Numbered from the stretch's first letter, positions 8,750 to 18,465 are shown. The stretch: 64,000 nt of DNA from Pseudomonas sp. WJP1 (GCF_028471945.1 NZ_CP110128.1:2654501-2718500); one strand, 5' to 3'. Notes: a model not told the origin generated them from the letters alone. Numbers and translations are program-made.

Positions 8750-9562
8750 ATGAGTACACCCATTGATCTTACTGCCCTGAAAACCCGTCAAATGGCCGCG
8801 TGGGCCAGTGGCGACTACGCCGTGATCGGCACCACCTTGCAGATCGTCGGCGAGCAATTGGCCGAGGCCTGCGACCTGTTGTGCGATGAACAGGTGCTGG
8901 ACGTTGCCGCCGGCAACGGTAACGCCACCTTGGCCGCCGCGCGTCGCGGTTGCAGGGTGGTGTCCACCGACTACGTGGCCGCATTGCTCGAACGTGGCGA
9001 AGACCGCGCCCGTGCGGAACGCCTGAACGTGACCTTCCAGGTGGCGGACGCCGAAGCGCTGCCTTTCGCCGATGCCAGTTTCGACGCGGTGCTTTCAACC
9101 TTCGGTGTGATGTTTGCACCCGACCAGGCCAAGGCCGCCGCGGAGCTGGCGCGAGTGTGTCGCCCCGGTGGCCGGATCGGCATGGCCAACTGGACCCCGG
9201 AAGGATTCGTCGGCCAGATGTTCAAGACCCTGGGCCGGCACATGCCGCCACCGCCCGGCGCGCAACCGCCGTCGCAGTGGGGCACCGAAGCCTGGTTGCA
9301 CAAGCACTTCGACGAGCGCGATTTCCTGGTGCAGGTGACTCGCCGGACCTTCAACTTCCGCTATCGCTCGGCCGAGCATTTCATCGACACCTTCCGCAGC
9401 TGGTACGGCCCGATCCACAAGGCCTTCGCGGCGCTGCCCCCCGACGGCGCCAAGGCCCTGGAAGACGACCTGACCGAACTGCTCAACCGCCTGAACCGGG
9501 CGGGGGAAAAGTCGATGGTGGTGCCCAGTGAGTACCTGGAAGTGGTGATCACCAGGCGTTGA
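8750..9562 (+). CDS. Class I SAM-dependent methyltransferase
   Basis: 270 residues with a Rossmann methyltransferase domain: motif I VLDVAAGNGNATLAAA, acidic residue of motif II in VSTDY, motif DAEALPFADASFDAVLS and RVCRPGGRIGMANW, as in UbiE/Methyltransf_11 proteins. The substrate is unknown. It is co-oriented with the DUF4242 gene and likely in the same AraC-controlled transcript. A GC-rich inverted repeat (arms 9576-9583, 9592-9599) lies at its 3' junction with the convergent usp gene. Confidence 0.82.
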   Translation: MSTPIDLTALKTRQMAAWASGDYAVIGTTLQIVGEQLAEACDLLCDEQVLDVAAGNGNATLAAARRGCRVVSTDYVAALLERGEDRARAERLNVTFQVADAEALPFADASFDAVLSTFGVMFAPDQAKAAAELARVCRPGGRIGMANWTPEGFVGQMFKTLGRHMPPPPGAQPPSQWGTEAWLHKHFDERDFLVQVTRRTFNFRYRSAEHFIDTFRSWYGPIHKAFAALPPDGAKALEDDLTELLNRLNRAGEKSMVVPSEYLEVVITRR

Positions 9563-9581
9563 AAACCCGTGCATCGAGCGG

Positions 9582-10508
9582 CTATTCATCCAGCCGCTCG
9601 GTGTACACCACCCACACGCTGCACGGCATCTTGTACAACAGGTGCTCCACCGTGCTACCGATCAAGCGCCCCATGCCACGATGGCCGAGACGGCCCATGA
9701 CGATCACGTCGACGTCAAAGGCATCGGCATAGCGGGTCAGGACCTTGGCCGGGTTGCCCATGATCATGTGCCGTTGCGCTTCGGCGATGCCATTGCGTTC
9801 GGCCAGTTCGTTGAAGGCTTCGAGCTGTGCGTCATACAGCGTCTTGTTGCGGCTCGAGGAAAAAAACGCCGAGCCGTTGTCAAAGCCGAACTCGTCCGAA
9901 CTGATGGACGAAAGGTCGTAGGCGTAGACCACATCGAGTTCGGCATTGCAGGCAGTCGCCAGCTTCGTGGCCTCGTGCAGGATGCGGTCGTTGAAACTCT
10001 TGTAGTGATCATCACGATGGAAAGGGTCGACGGCGGCGACCACTTTGCGTGGCAGCGCGTTGACCGCGTGGCTGACGAAGTGTAACGGTACCGGACACTC
10101 ACGCAGCAGATGCACGTCCAGCGGGGTGAAGATCAGCCGCGACAGCAACGACTGGTGTTCCAGCGCCTTGATCAGCACATCCATCGGCTGTTCCTTGAGG
10201 TGAATCAGGATTTCCTCCAGCGGGTTTTGCACCCATGCCACTTCCGTTGTGACGGTTACGCCGATTTTGCGCAGGGGCCGGGCCTGGTCTTCCAGCCACT
10301 GACGGTGGCGATCGACGTAACCCAGGCGCATCTGTTCCAGCGCCTTTTCATTGACCATGCCAGCTGTGGCCAGGCCTTCCAGGTAGTCGAAGGCCACGAT
10401 ATGCAACGCCGCGCCCTCCGCCTTGGCCAGCGCGGCCGCCCGGTCGAAAGCAGGGCTGTGTTCCATCAGCGGCGAAGTCACCAGCATGAAGCGAGATTGA
10501 CCAGACAT
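9582..10508 (-). CDS. Tandem universal stress protein
   Basis: 308 residues with two UspA domains (about 1-145 and 150-305), like UspE. The second domain has the nucleotide-binding GxxGx9GS-type signature MGRLGHRGMGRLIGSTVEHLL followed by CSVWVV. The first domain is degenerate at this motif (LEHQSLLSRLIFTPLDVHLL). Probably a cytosolic stress-survival protein. Monocistronic, convergent with the methyltransferase gene. Confidence 0.88.
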   Translation of the reverse strand: MSGQSRFMLVTSPLMEHSPAFDRAAALAKAEGAALHIVAFDYLEGLATAGMVNEKALEQMRLGYVDRHRQWLEDQARPLRKIGVTVTTEVAWVQNPLEEILIHLKEQPMDVLIKALEHQSLLSRLIFTPLDVHLLRECPVPLHFVSHAVNALPRKVVAAVDPFHRDDHYKSFNDRILHEATKLATACNAELDVVYAYDLSSISSDEFGFDNGSAFFSSSRNKTLYDAQLEAFNELAERNGIAEAQRHMIMGNPAKVLTRYADAFDVDVIVMGRLGHRGMGRLIGSTVEHLLYKMPCSVWVVYTERLDE

Positions 10509-10672
10509 GACAAACCTCCCGAGGGGTAGCGGTTGTTTGGCTTGGCTTCAATCCTTGAGTATTGACCATGCTGGGAGGGGGTGTAGGGAATCAAGTGAGC
10601 AGACCTCTTGAACTGCTTGCCTCCTCACGGCCTGGGGCTGTGCGTCAACGCCTGTGGGGGATTGTTGTCTGA

Positions 10673-10902
10673 GTGCATATCCGTTGCTGCGGTAACGGCG
10701 TCTTATGGTTTCGCCCTTACGGCGAGTCACTTTCGAAAAGCGCGAAAGTAACCAAAGCGCTCTTGCCCCACCACTCGGTGCCGAGCCTTAGCGAGGCACC
10801 GAACGCCAGGGGCAAGAGCCCTTGGTTACTTGGGGCTTTTCCAAGTGACTCGCCGTAAGGGCGAAACCATTGGTGGCCGTTACCGCAGGAATGGATATGT
10901 AC
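10673..10902. repeat. MITE-like intergenic repeat, short form (copy A)
   Basis: About 230 bp bounded by long imperfect terminal inverted repeats: the left end reads CATATCCGTTGCTGCGG and the right end is its near-complement CCGCAGGAATGGATATG. The arms continue through TTTCGCCCTTACGGCGAGTCACTT. Related copies are at 24103-26294, 32284-33044 and 56483-56760. Here the middle is short (CACTCGGTGCC...GGGGCAAGAGC). The whole 10509-10972 gap holds no convincing gene; a solitary REP-like sequence lies near 10940-10975. Confidence 0.75.
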
Positions 10903-10972
10903 TCCGGCAAGAAATATAAGTCGGCTGTCAGGACGCCTTCGCCGGCAAGTCGGATCGCCGCACCGCTGGCTC

Positions 10973-11359
10973 CTACACAACCTCCGCCCCCCGCGCCTCC
11001 AGCAACTCGCGCAACACCGAGCGATGACAATGCGCTTCGTCCTCGCAATAACAGCCCACCGCCAGTGAGGTGTGATGCGAAAGGGCGGCGAGCAGATCGA
11101 GCATCTGACTAGGGGCAGGGTGGTTCATTTCGGCCTTGAACTTGCGCCTGAACGCATTCCAGGCCTTGTCGTCTTCAGCGGCCTGGGCCTGCTGTACCAG
11201 CTCCGGGCTGGGCGAAAGCAGCGGCTGCCACACGTCATAGAAATCCCGGCTGGCAAACTCGGCCTTCGGTACGCCACGGGGTGGACGGCGTACTGTGCCC
11301 AGGCGCAGGCCTTCGTCGGGTTTTCGCGGGGTGCCCAGGCGCACGATATGGACAGGCAT
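10973..11359 (-). CDS. DUF488 family protein (YeaO-like)
   Basis: 128 residues matching the DUF488 pattern: N-terminal IVRLGTPRKPDEGLRLGTVR, a central SRDFYDVWQPLLSPSPELV, and the C-terminal CYCEDEAHCHRSVLRELL, with the Cys/His cluster typical of the family. Cytoplasmic; function unknown. It starts four bases beyond the end of pcs, on the same strand, so the pair is probably co-transcribed. Confidence 0.8.
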   Translation of the reverse strand: MPVHIVRLGTPRKPDEGLRLGTVRRPPRGVPKAEFASRDFYDVWQPLLSPSPELVQQAQAAEDDKAWNAFRRKFKAEMNHPAPSQMLDLLAALSHHTSLAVGCYCEDEAHCHRSVLRELLEARGAEVV

Positions 11360-11363
11360 GGCG

Positions 11364-12086
11364 CTACTTGAGCCGCGATCCGTCGAACCACTCCAGCGCC
11401 GTGCGCCAGAAGCAGATCCCCAGGAAGTACGCCGACATCAGCAGCCAAAGCCCCATGACCATCGGATTGATCACCGGGTGGTTGATCACCAGCGACAGGC
11501 TGCACAGCAGCCAGATCGCCGTCACGGCAATGTTGATCGGCATGAAGCGGCGCACGCGGAACGGATGCAAAAATTTCATCCGTGTGAGGGTCAACAGGGC
11601 CAGGCCGATCACGGTGAGGAAGGTGATCCAGGGTGACGGCGCGATGATGTACAGGCACAGGGCAACCACGTTCCAGGCGGCGGGGAAGCCCTGGAAGTAA
11701 TTGTCCTTGCTTTTCATGTTGACGTTGCAGAAGCAGAACAGCGACGACACCAGGATCAGCGACACGGTCAGCAGGAGCGTGTAGTCCGGCAACGGGACGT
11801 AGCGATAGATGAAGAGTGCCGGGATGAACACATAGGTCAGGTAGTCGATCACCAGGTCGAGAATCGAGCCGTCGAAACTCGGCAGGACCGACTGCACGTT
11901 GACCTTGCGCGCCAGCGCGCCGTCCAGGCCATCGACGATCAGGGCTACGCCCAGCCACAGCAGGCAATTGGTCGGCTGGTTATCGAGCAGGGCAAGGGTC
12001 GCGAGGAAGGCGGTGACCACGCCGGTGGCGGTAAAACCATGGGCACCCCAGGCTTTGAGCCTGGCGATGTGTAGGGTCGATATCAC
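11364..12086 (-). CDS. pcs: Phosphatidylcholine synthase
   Basis: Inner-membrane CDP-alcohol phosphatidyltransferase that condenses choline with CDP-diacylglycerol to phosphatidylcholine in one step. The modified CDP-alcohol motif DGLDGALARK and the following Asp residues (SFDGSILDLVIDY) are visible between hydrophobic segments; about eight transmembrane helices. The GTG start at 12084-12086 gives a 240-residue protein starting ISTLHIARLKAWGAHGF, the family's usual start and length, with GGAGAG eight bases before it; the longer upstream frame lacks family similarity. It needs exogenous choline, of interest next to a betaine-type catabolic cluster 22 kb away. Confidence 0.88.
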   Translation of the reverse strand: MISTLHIARLKAWGAHGFTATGVVTAFLATLALLDNQPTNCLLWLGVALIVDGLDGALARKVNVQSVLPSFDGSILDLVIDYLTYVFIPALFIYRYVPLPDYTLLLTVSLILVSSLFCFCNVNMKSKDNYFQGFPAAWNVVALCLYIIAPSPWITFLTVIGLALLTLTRMKFLHPFRVRRFMPINIAVTAIWLLCSLSLVINHPVINPMVMGLWLLMSAYFLGICFWRTALEWFDGSRLK

Positions 12087-12334
12087 GGGGGCGCTCTCCA
12101 GAAAGTGAAGCAAGCCAGTATCGCCCTGATCGGGCGGGCGGCGGCAAACCGGGGTGGGGTTGCAGGTATCGACCGGGTATCCGGGAATAAGGTTCACCCC
12201 CTATGAATCTTAGCTGCGTCGGCAAAAAATACTCTGGATAAATCGGCAGGGCGTCAGCCGGACGGTGGTAGCACATTTACACGCGAGGACTATCGTTGTC
12301 TGACTGGATCACTCCCATCGATGAGGACGTCGTC

Positions 12335-13078
12335 ATGAACACCAGCGATCTGCTCGAACAATTACTGCGGGCCGGCCAGGGCTCGATGGCGCAACAGCGC
12401 GGCGGTGGGGCGTCGGCTCAAGGTGGCCTGGGTGACCTGGGCGGATTGCTTGGCGGCCTGTTGGGCGGTGGCGGCGCCAGCAGTGCCGGCGCAGGCGGTA
12501 TGGGCGGCCTCGGCGGCTTGCTCGGTGGTTTGCTGGGCGGAGGTTCGCCGATGGGCGGCGCAACGCAATCGCGTTCCGGTGGTGGTACCAATTATGCAGC
12601 GCTGGCTTCGTTGGGAATGATGGCCTTTCAGGCCTATCAGTCCTGGCAACGCAGCCAGGCCACGCAACAGCAACAGGCGCCGCAGCAGGCGATGCGCACG
12701 GTGGACATGCTGGCGGGCCCGGAAGTCGAGGAACACAGCCATGCGATCCTGCGGGCGATGATCGCGGCGGCCAAGGCCGACGGCCGGTTCGACGACGCCG
12801 AGACGCGGATGATCAATGCCGAAATTGCCCGGCACACCGATGATCCGCAGTTGCAGCAGTGGCTGGATGAGGAAGCCGCCAAGCCGCTTGACCCTGCCGA
12901 GGTGGCCCAGTCGGCAACCGACCCTGGCATCGCCGCCGAGATGTACCTGGCCAGTGTGATGCTGGTGGATGATCAACAGGATGCCGAGCGCAGTTATCTG
13001 GATGAACTGGCGGCGGCGCTGCAAATCGAACCGGATTTGCAGGTACATCTGGAACAGCAGGCCAAAGGCACACCTTGA
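12335..13078 (+). CDS. DUF533 / TerB-like protein
   Basis: 247 residues. N-terminal segment MNTSDLLEQLLRAGQ is followed by a glycine-rich low-complexity stretch (about 25-95, repeats of GGLLGGLLGGG), one hydrophobic helix (YAALASLGMMAFQAYQSW) and a C-terminal helical TerB-like domain (about 135-245, ILRAMIAAAKADGRFDDAE). This is the YebE/DUF533 layout, presumed inner-membrane. The ATG at 12335 is preceded by GAGGA; the upstream in-frame extension has no family similarity. Function unknown. Confidence 0.82.
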   Translation: MNTSDLLEQLLRAGQGSMAQQRGGGASAQGGLGDLGGLLGGLLGGGGASSAGAGGMGGLGGLLGGLLGGGSPMGGATQSRSGGGTNYAALASLGMMAFQAYQSWQRSQATQQQQAPQQAMRTVDMLAGPEVEEHSHAILRAMIAAAKADGRFDDAETRMINAEIARHTDDPQLQQWLDEEAAKPLDPAEVAQSATDPGIAAEMYLASVMLVDDQQDAERSYLDELAAALQIEPDLQVHLEQQAKGTP

Positions 13079-13087
13079 CGCGGGCGA

Positions 13088-13531
13088 TCAGGAAACCGGT
13101 GGTTCGGGCACCAGGAACGTCACGCCAAAACGCTCGGCCACCTCGAATATCCGCGGCAGATCCTCGGGTACCTTGAACTGATCCATCGCCGTAAAAAATT
13201 GCCCGCCCCGCGGATCGGACACCACGCCGATCATCCTGGCAGTGGGGCTGACGTTCTTGTAGGCATGAATCGCCCCGGCGGGAATATGCACATAGCCTCC
13301 GGCCGAGACGGTGCTGCAGGTGCCTTCGACGGTCACTTCGACCTGGCCATCCACCACGTAGAACGCTTCGTCCCACGGGTGAAAGTGCGGGGGCGGGCCG
13401 CCGCCTTGCACGCCTTCCTGGATGTGCATTTCAAAGGGTTTTTCCAGATCGCCGCCGGCCAGGACAGTAATCGTTTCGCCAACGACATTGACCGACGCCG
13501 GTGGGGTCTGGAGGACGTGGACCGTGCGCAT
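13088..13531 (-). CDS. Cupin domain protein
   Basis: 147-residue single-domain cupin with metal-site motif PPPHFHPWDEAFYVVDGQVEV (His, His, Glu) and the second motif YVHIPAGAIHAYKN. Start MRTVHVLQ at 13531 is preceded by CGGAGAG; the longer frame upstream is unrelated. Convergent with the DUF533 gene, divergent from ligD. Substrate unknown. Confidence 0.8.
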   Translation of the reverse strand: MRTVHVLQTPPASVNVVGETITVLAGGDLEKPFEMHIQEGVQGGGPPPHFHPWDEAFYVVDGQVEVTVEGTCSTVSAGGYVHIPAGAIHAYKNVSPTARMIGVVSDPRGGQFFTAMDQFKVPEDLPRIFEVAERFGVTFLVPEPPVS

Positions 13532-13715
13532 GATTGCTCTCCGGAGATGAGGCGGCACCCACCGATTGTAGGCGCTTGAGCGCCCGCCGACAGCTGCGGC
13601 ACGGGGCCGTCCGTCCGGGCAGTTTCGACGGCGATGGAATTTTCCGCGCCATGGCTCGCTCTGCTGAGAGAGGGAAGTGCTGATCCAGCGCCCTGCAGCA
13701 CCTCGCAGGTGAGCC

Positions 13716-16322
13716 ATGAACAAGAACCTCGATGACTACAACCGCATGCGCGACTTTTCGGCGACGTCGGAGCCAGTCGCCATCAAGCCCACGGGCAGAA
13801 AAAAAGCCAAGGACCATGCCCTGCAGTTCTGCATCCAGAAGCACGATGCCTCGCGCCTGCATTACGACTTCCGCCTGGAGCTCGACGGCGCGCTCAAGAG
13901 TTGGGCGGTACCCAAGGGACCGTCGCTGGACCCCAAGGTCAAGCGCTTGGCGGTGCATGTCGAGGATCACCCGCTCGATTACGCCACCTTTGAAGGCAAC
14001 ATCCCTGAAGGTCACTACGGTGCCGGCGATGTCATCGTCTGGGACCGTGGCGTGTGGATTCCCCAGGAGGATCCGGCCAAGGCCTATGCCAAGGGCCGGC
14101 TCAAGTTCGAACTGCAAGGCGAGAAGCTCGGGGGCCTGTGGAACCTGGTGCGCACGCACATGCCGGGCAAGCAGGAGCAATGGTTCCTGATCAAGCACCA
14201 GGACGGTGCCGCCCGGCCGGAAAGTGATTACGACGTGGTTGCCGCCGAGCCCGACAGCGTGCTCAGCGAACGGACTATCGTCGCCAAGGCCCCCAAGGCC
14301 GCCAACGCCAAGGCCAAGGCCATCAAGCAGCCCGCGGCCCCAACCAGTAAAGAGCCACGCAAAGAACAGTCCGCGCCTCTCACCGGCGCGCGCAAGGCCG
14401 AACTGCCAGGCCAGATCAAACCGGAACTGGCAACGCTGGTGGAAAAGGCCCCGGGCGGGCAGTGGAGCTATGAGGTCAAGTTCGACGGCTACCGGATCAT
14501 GGCGCGCATCGACCACGATGAGGTCAAACTCTTCACCCGCAACGGCCACGACTGGACCCACAAGTTGCCTGGCCAGGCCAAGGCGCTGGCGGGCCTGGGC
14601 CTGGAATCGGCCTGGTTGGACGGTGAGATGGTGGTGGCCGACGAACAGGGCGTCCCGGACTTCCAGGCCTTGCAAAACGCCTTCGAGGCCGGCCGCAGCG
14701 GCAATATTCTCTACTACCTGTTCGATTTGCCCTATCTCAATGGCGTGGACCTGCGTGAGGTGCCCGTCGAGGAACGCCGGGCTGCGCTCTCGACGGTGCT
14801 AAAAACCGGCAAAGACCCGCTGCTGCGCTTCTCTGACTCCTTTGGCGAAGACCCGGAGGCCTTGCTCAACAGCGCCTGCCAAATGCAGATGGAAGGCCTG
14901 ATCGGCAAACGCCTGGGTTCGCCCTATGTCTCCCGGCGTAGCGGTGACTGGGTCAAACTCAAGTGCAAGCATCGACAGGAATTCGTCATTGTCGGCTTCA
15001 CCGACCCCAAAGGTTCACGCAATGCCTTCGGTGCGTTGCTCCTGGGGCTGCATGACCGCGACAGCGGTGAGTTGCGCTACGCGGGCAAGGTCGGCACCGG
15101 GTTTACCGAGGCGACCCTCAACAGCATTCATCAACAACTCAAGCCCCTGCAGACGAAGAAACCCGCGGTGGCCAGCCCGCCCAGCGGTGCCGAGTTCAAG
15201 GCTGTGCACTGGCTAAGACCGCGCTTGCTGGCGGAAGTGGCCTTTGCCGAAATGACCAAGGACGGTTCGGTGCGCCATGCGGTGTTCCATGGCCTGCGTG
15301 ACGACAAGCCTGCCAAAGACATTACCGAGGAGCGTACGACTGCCGTGAAAACTGCCTCCGCGAAAAAAACCGCCGCGGCCAAACCTGCCGCCGCGAAGAA
15401 GAAAGCCGAACCTGCGCCTTCGCAAATCGGCCTGGATCAGGGCAAGGTACGCATCACCCACCCGGACCGGGTGATCGACGCCAGCAGTGGCACCACCAAA
15501 GTGCAACTGGCGCAGTACTACGCCAGCGTCGCCGAGTGGATTTTGCCGCAACTCAAGGACCGGCCCGTGGCGCTGGTGCGTGCGCCGGATGGCATCGCTG
15601 GCGAACTGTTTTTCCAGAAAAACGCCGAGCGCCTGGCGATCCCTGGCATCACCACCCTCGACCAGCAACTCACGGGCCAGCCGATGATGCTCATCAACAA
15701 TGCCGAAGCCTTGATCGGTGCGGTGCAGATGAGCACTGTCGAGCTACACACCTGGAACGCCACCTCGGACAACCTCGACAAACCCGACCGCTTCGTCCTC
15801 GACCTCGACCCGGACCCGGCGCTGCCGTGGAAACGCATGGTCGAGGCCACCCAATTGACCCTGACCGTGCTCGATGAGCTGGGGCTCAAGGCGTTCCTCA
15901 AGACCAGCGGCGGCAAGGGCATTCACCTGGTGGTGCCACTGACCCGCAAGTTGGGATGGGATGAGGTCAAGGATTTCAGCCACGCCATTGTCAGCCACAT
16001 GGCCAAGATGCTGCCGGAGCGCTTTTCCGCGGTGTCGGGGCCGAAGAACCGGGTGGGGCGGATCTTCATCGATTACCTGCGCAACGGCTTGGGCGCGACC
16101 ACCATCTGCGCCTACGCCGTGCGTACCCGGGAAGGTCTGCCGGTGTCGGTGCCGATCTACCGTGAGGAGATTGCCGAGCTCAAGGGCGGCAACCAGTGGA
16201 ACATCCACACTGTTCACGAACGCCTGGTGGAAGTGGGCCACGGACCTTGGGCGGACATGAAGAAAACCCGGCAGACGATTACGGCGGAGATGCAGCGGCG
16301 GGTGGGGATGAAAAAGGCCTGA
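13716..16322 (+). CDS. ligD: Non-homologous end-joining DNA ligase LigD
   Basis: 868 residues with the Pseudomonas domain order. The N-terminal 3'-phosphoesterase (about 35-185) has likely metal ligands His43, His49, Asp51 and His85. The central ATP-dependent ligase has nucleophile Lys255 in KFDGYR. The C-terminal primase-polymerase (about 570-868) has the acidic pair in VLDLDPDPALPW. Two basic Ala/Lys/Pro-rich linkers (about 190-230 and 540-565) separate the domains. It repairs double-strand breaks with Ku; no ku gene is in the window. The start MNKNLDDYNRMRDF matches the family. Confidence 0.95.
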   Translation: MNKNLDDYNRMRDFSATSEPVAIKPTGRKKAKDHALQFCIQKHDASRLHYDFRLELDGALKSWAVPKGPSLDPKVKRLAVHVEDHPLDYATFEGNIPEGHYGAGDVIVWDRGVWIPQEDPAKAYAKGRLKFELQGEKLGGLWNLVRTHMPGKQEQWFLIKHQDGAARPESDYDVVAAEPDSVLSERTIVAKAPKAANAKAKAIKQPAAPTSKEPRKEQSAPLTGARKAELPGQIKPELATLVEKAPGGQWSYEVKFDGYRIMARIDHDEVKLFTRNGHDWTHKLPGQAKALAGLGLESAWLDGEMVVADEQGVPDFQALQNAFEAGRSGNILYYLFDLPYLNGVDLREVPVEERRAALSTVLKTGKDPLLRFSDSFGEDPEALLNSACQMQMEGLIGKRLGSPYVSRRSGDWVKLKCKHRQEFVIVGFTDPKGSRNAFGALLLGLHDRDSGELRYAGKVGTGFTEATLNSIHQQLKPLQTKKPAVASPPSGAEFKAVHWLRPRLLAEVAFAEMTKDGSVRHAVFHGLRDDKPAKDITEERTTAVKTASAKKTAAAKPAAAKKKAEPAPSQIGLDQGKVRITHPDRVIDASSGTTKVQLAQYYASVAEWILPQLKDRPVALVRAPDGIAGELFFQKNAERLAIPGITTLDQQLTGQPMMLINNAEALIGAVQMSTVELHTWNATSDNLDKPDRFVLDLDPDPALPWKRMVEATQLTLTVLDELGLKAFLKTSGGKGIHLVVPLTRKLGWDEVKDFSHAIVSHMAKMLPERFSAVSGPKNRVGRIFIDYLRNGLGATTICAYAVRTREGLPVSVPIYREEIAELKGGNQWNIHTVHERLVEVGHGPWADMKKTRQTITAEMQRRVGMKKA

Positions 16323-16330
16323 TGAAGAAC

Positions 16331-16456
16331 GCGGTGTAACAGATACACCGCGATGTCTGGTTCGCCCGTAGGAGCGAGGCTTGCCCGCGAAGAACGATAA
16401 CGCGGTGTACCTGTTACACCGCGGCGTCTGGTTCGCCGGCAAGCCTGGCTCCTACA
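16331..16456. repeat. REP doublet (REPIN-like) with partial duplication
   Basis: The unit from GTAGGAGC (16368) to GCTCCTAC (16455) contains inward-facing REP sequences (GAGGCTTGCCCGCGAA and TTCGCCGGCAAGCCTGG). The inner segment GCGGTGT...ACACCGCG...TCTGGTTCGCC occurs twice, at 16331-16365 and 16401-16435. It lies between ligD and the convergent lipoprotein gene and could act as a transcript 3' end. Confidence 0.7.
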
Positions 16457-16474
16457 GAAGCGCCAGCCATCGTT

Positions 16475-17149
16475 TTATTTGAGGAACGCCTGGAAGTCAG
16501 TACCCAGCTTGTCGATCGCCGCCTTGAAGTCCTGCGCGGTGACTTTCTGGCTTTCGTTTGACAGCTGCTTGCCAAATACCTTGCGTACAACCTTGGCCAC
16601 GGTCTGGTTGCTTTTCGCGTCAATGAACTCGGCTTCGATAAACAGTTCAGTATCCTGATCCCTGTGCCCGGTGGCTGCCTGCGTGGCCCCGACGACGGCA
16701 GCGATGGGTACCACTTCATACCATTTCATGCCTTCGTTGGAGGCACTCACGCCAGTGATGGCGGCACGCATGACCAGGACTTTCGAACCGGCCGGCGCTG
16801 CGCTCGGGCTGGAGACCACGCGATATTTCTGGCCGAGCGTGGCCTTGGCCTTGTTGGTCATGTAGTTCTGGATGTCGCTGAGTGTCTGCTTGTTGACCCG
16901 CTCATCAGGCTTGGGCGCCGGGTACATTTCCAGACGGGTAAAGGCCACGGTGTCATAGGCATTCGGGTTCCACGACGGGCTCACCCAACGCATCGCCGTG
17001 CCACCGCTGGGCGTTTCGACTTCCTGCAGGTTGTTGTAGTTGGACAGGTAGCCCGAATACTGCTCCTTCTCGGTGACTTTCGATGTACAACCACCGAGCA
17101 GGAGCCCGGCTAGGGCAGTGCCGACGAGTAATCTACGGGTCAGGTTCAT
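16475..17149 (-). CDS. DUF3313 family lipoprotein
   Basis: 224 residues with a lipoprotein signal (lipobox LLLGGC, Cys21) and a DUF3313-type mature domain (SGYLSNYNNLQEV near the N-terminus, MRWVSPSWNPNAYDTVAF, VLVMRAAITGVSASNEG). Predicted to be anchored to the envelope; function unknown. It follows the FadL-like porin gene on the same strand after 47 bp. Confidence 0.8.
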   Translation of the reverse strand: MNLTRRLLVGTALAGLLLGGCTSKVTEKEQYSGYLSNYNNLQEVETPSGGTAMRWVSPSWNPNAYDTVAFTRLEMYPAPKPDERVNKQTLSDIQNYMTNKAKATLGQKYRVVSSPSAAPAGSKVLVMRAAITGVSASNEGMKWYEVVPIAAVVGATQAATGHRDQDTELFIEAEFIDAKSNQTVAKVVRKVFGKQLSNESQKVTAQDFKAAIDKLGTDFQAFLK

Positions 17150-17196
17150 AGTGCTGTGTGCTCCTTGGATAAAGTCGTTTTTTCATTGGCAGAGAA

Positions 17197-18465
17197 TCAG
17201 AAACGCCAAGTCATGTTTCCCGTCACCGTTTGAATCCAGGCGCTGTCGAACTGACCGGAAATTCGATTGCCCGACAGGTCCTTGCTCTGGTCTACCGGCA
17301 TGTCGCCCATCCAGATCATCGCCCAGCTGAGGTTGACGTCGGTGTCCTTGTTCAGAGCATAGGTGGCGCCCGTCGCAATGCGCCAGGATTCGGCCATGGG
17401 CACGATCACCGAGCGCTTGCCATCGGACACGGCACTGCTGTCGTACGCCATGCCGACGTTCCACAGCAGTTGCTCGGTGGCCTGGTATTGCGCGCCGAGT
17501 GACAGGTGCCACGTGTCCTTGAAGCCGGCGTCGATGTTCGTTGAGCGAGCATCGTTTGCCGAGGTGTCGACCTGTATGCCGATATCGCCGAATTCCGACC
17601 AGTCCTGCCAGTTGACCGAGGCCAGCAGGGCCCATTGCCGGTCCAGTTGTTGGAACAGGCTCAGGGTAATGGTTTGCGGCACGGTGATGTCGAGCTTGGT
17701 GGTGGTGCCGTCGAGGCGTTGCAACAACGGTCCGTTACCCTTGACGTCCAGGCCGTCCTCGAACTCCAGGTCGACCTTGCTGGTGTATGTCAGGCCCAGG
17801 CGGGTCCCGGGTTGCGGGGCGTAGATCACTCCGACGTTGGCGCCGAATCCCCAATCCTTGTCCTTGTATTTGAACTGGCCGTCGCCGCGGTCGGTGAAGC
17901 CGAACGGCGAGCGGTCGATGGCGGTCTGGGCCTGCAGCATGCCGTACATGGCCTTGACACCGACGCCCACCGACCACTGCTCGTTGAAGCGGTAGGCCAC
18001 GCTGGGGACCATCGACAGACCTAGCAGGCTGGAATTCTGCGCAAAGTAGCGCCCCGACCAGTCGTTGTCGTAATTGACCGCCAGCCCGAAATCGCCGTAC
18101 TGACCGAAGCCGACGCTCCAGTGGTCGTCGAGTTCATGGCTGACGAAAAAACTGGCGCCGGGCATGGGCTCAAGAGCGTTGCCGCTGCCGCTGCCCGACA
18201 CGTTGGTGCCATCGTCGCGATCGAATGTGATATCGCCGTAAAGCACCTGCAAGCCGGCGGTGATTTGCGTGCCCGGCAGGTAGCTCATGCCCGCCGGGTT
18301 GCTGGCGATGGTGGAGGGGCCCTGGGCCCGGGCGGCGGCACCGGCGTTGGCCAGGCCGACGTTATCGGTGCCGACTTCGTAAAGCATGATGCCGCCGGCG
18401 TGTACCTGCTGGCAGCACAGGGCGAGCAGTGAGACGGCGGGTAGGGTGCAATTTTTCATCTGCAT
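17197..18465 (-). CDS. OmpP1/FadL-family outer-membrane porin
   Basis: 422 residues with signal peptide ending QVHAGGIMLYEVGT, the FadL N-terminal plug sequence NVGLANAGAAARAQGPSTIASNPAGMSYL (recognisable NPAGM motif), and an amphipathic beta-strand body ending in Trp-Arg-Phe. Family members import hydrophobic compounds, such as long-chain fatty acids. Start MQMKNCTLPA at 18465 follows AAGG by eight bases; the longer frame has no signal peptide. The final Phe is typical of outer-membrane barrels. Confidence 0.85.
   Translation of the reverse strand: MQMKNCTLPAVSLLALCCQQVHAGGIMLYEVGTDNVGLANAGAAARAQGPSTIASNPAGMSYLPGTQITAGLQVLYGDITFDRDDGTNVSGSGSGNALEPMPGASFFVSHELDDHWSVGFGQYGDFGLAVNYDNDWSGRYFAQNSSLLGLSMVPSVAYRFNEQWSVGVGVKAMYGMLQAQTAIDRSPFGFTDRGDGQFKYKDKDWGFGANVGVIYAPQPGTRLGLTYTSKVDLEFEDGLDVKGNGPLLQRLDGTTTKLDITVPQTITLSLFQQLDRQWALLASVNWQDWSEFGDIGIQVDTSANDARSTNIDAGFKDTWHLSLGAQYQATEQLLWNVGMAYDSSAVSDGKRSVIVPMAESWRIATGATYALNKDTDVNLSWAMIWMGDMPVDQSKDLSGNRISGQFDSAWIQTVTGNMTWRF

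Noticed and set aside
16331-16456. Possible CRISPR array
   Set aside because: The repeats are two inverted REPs with a partial duplication, not regular direct repeats with unique spacers.
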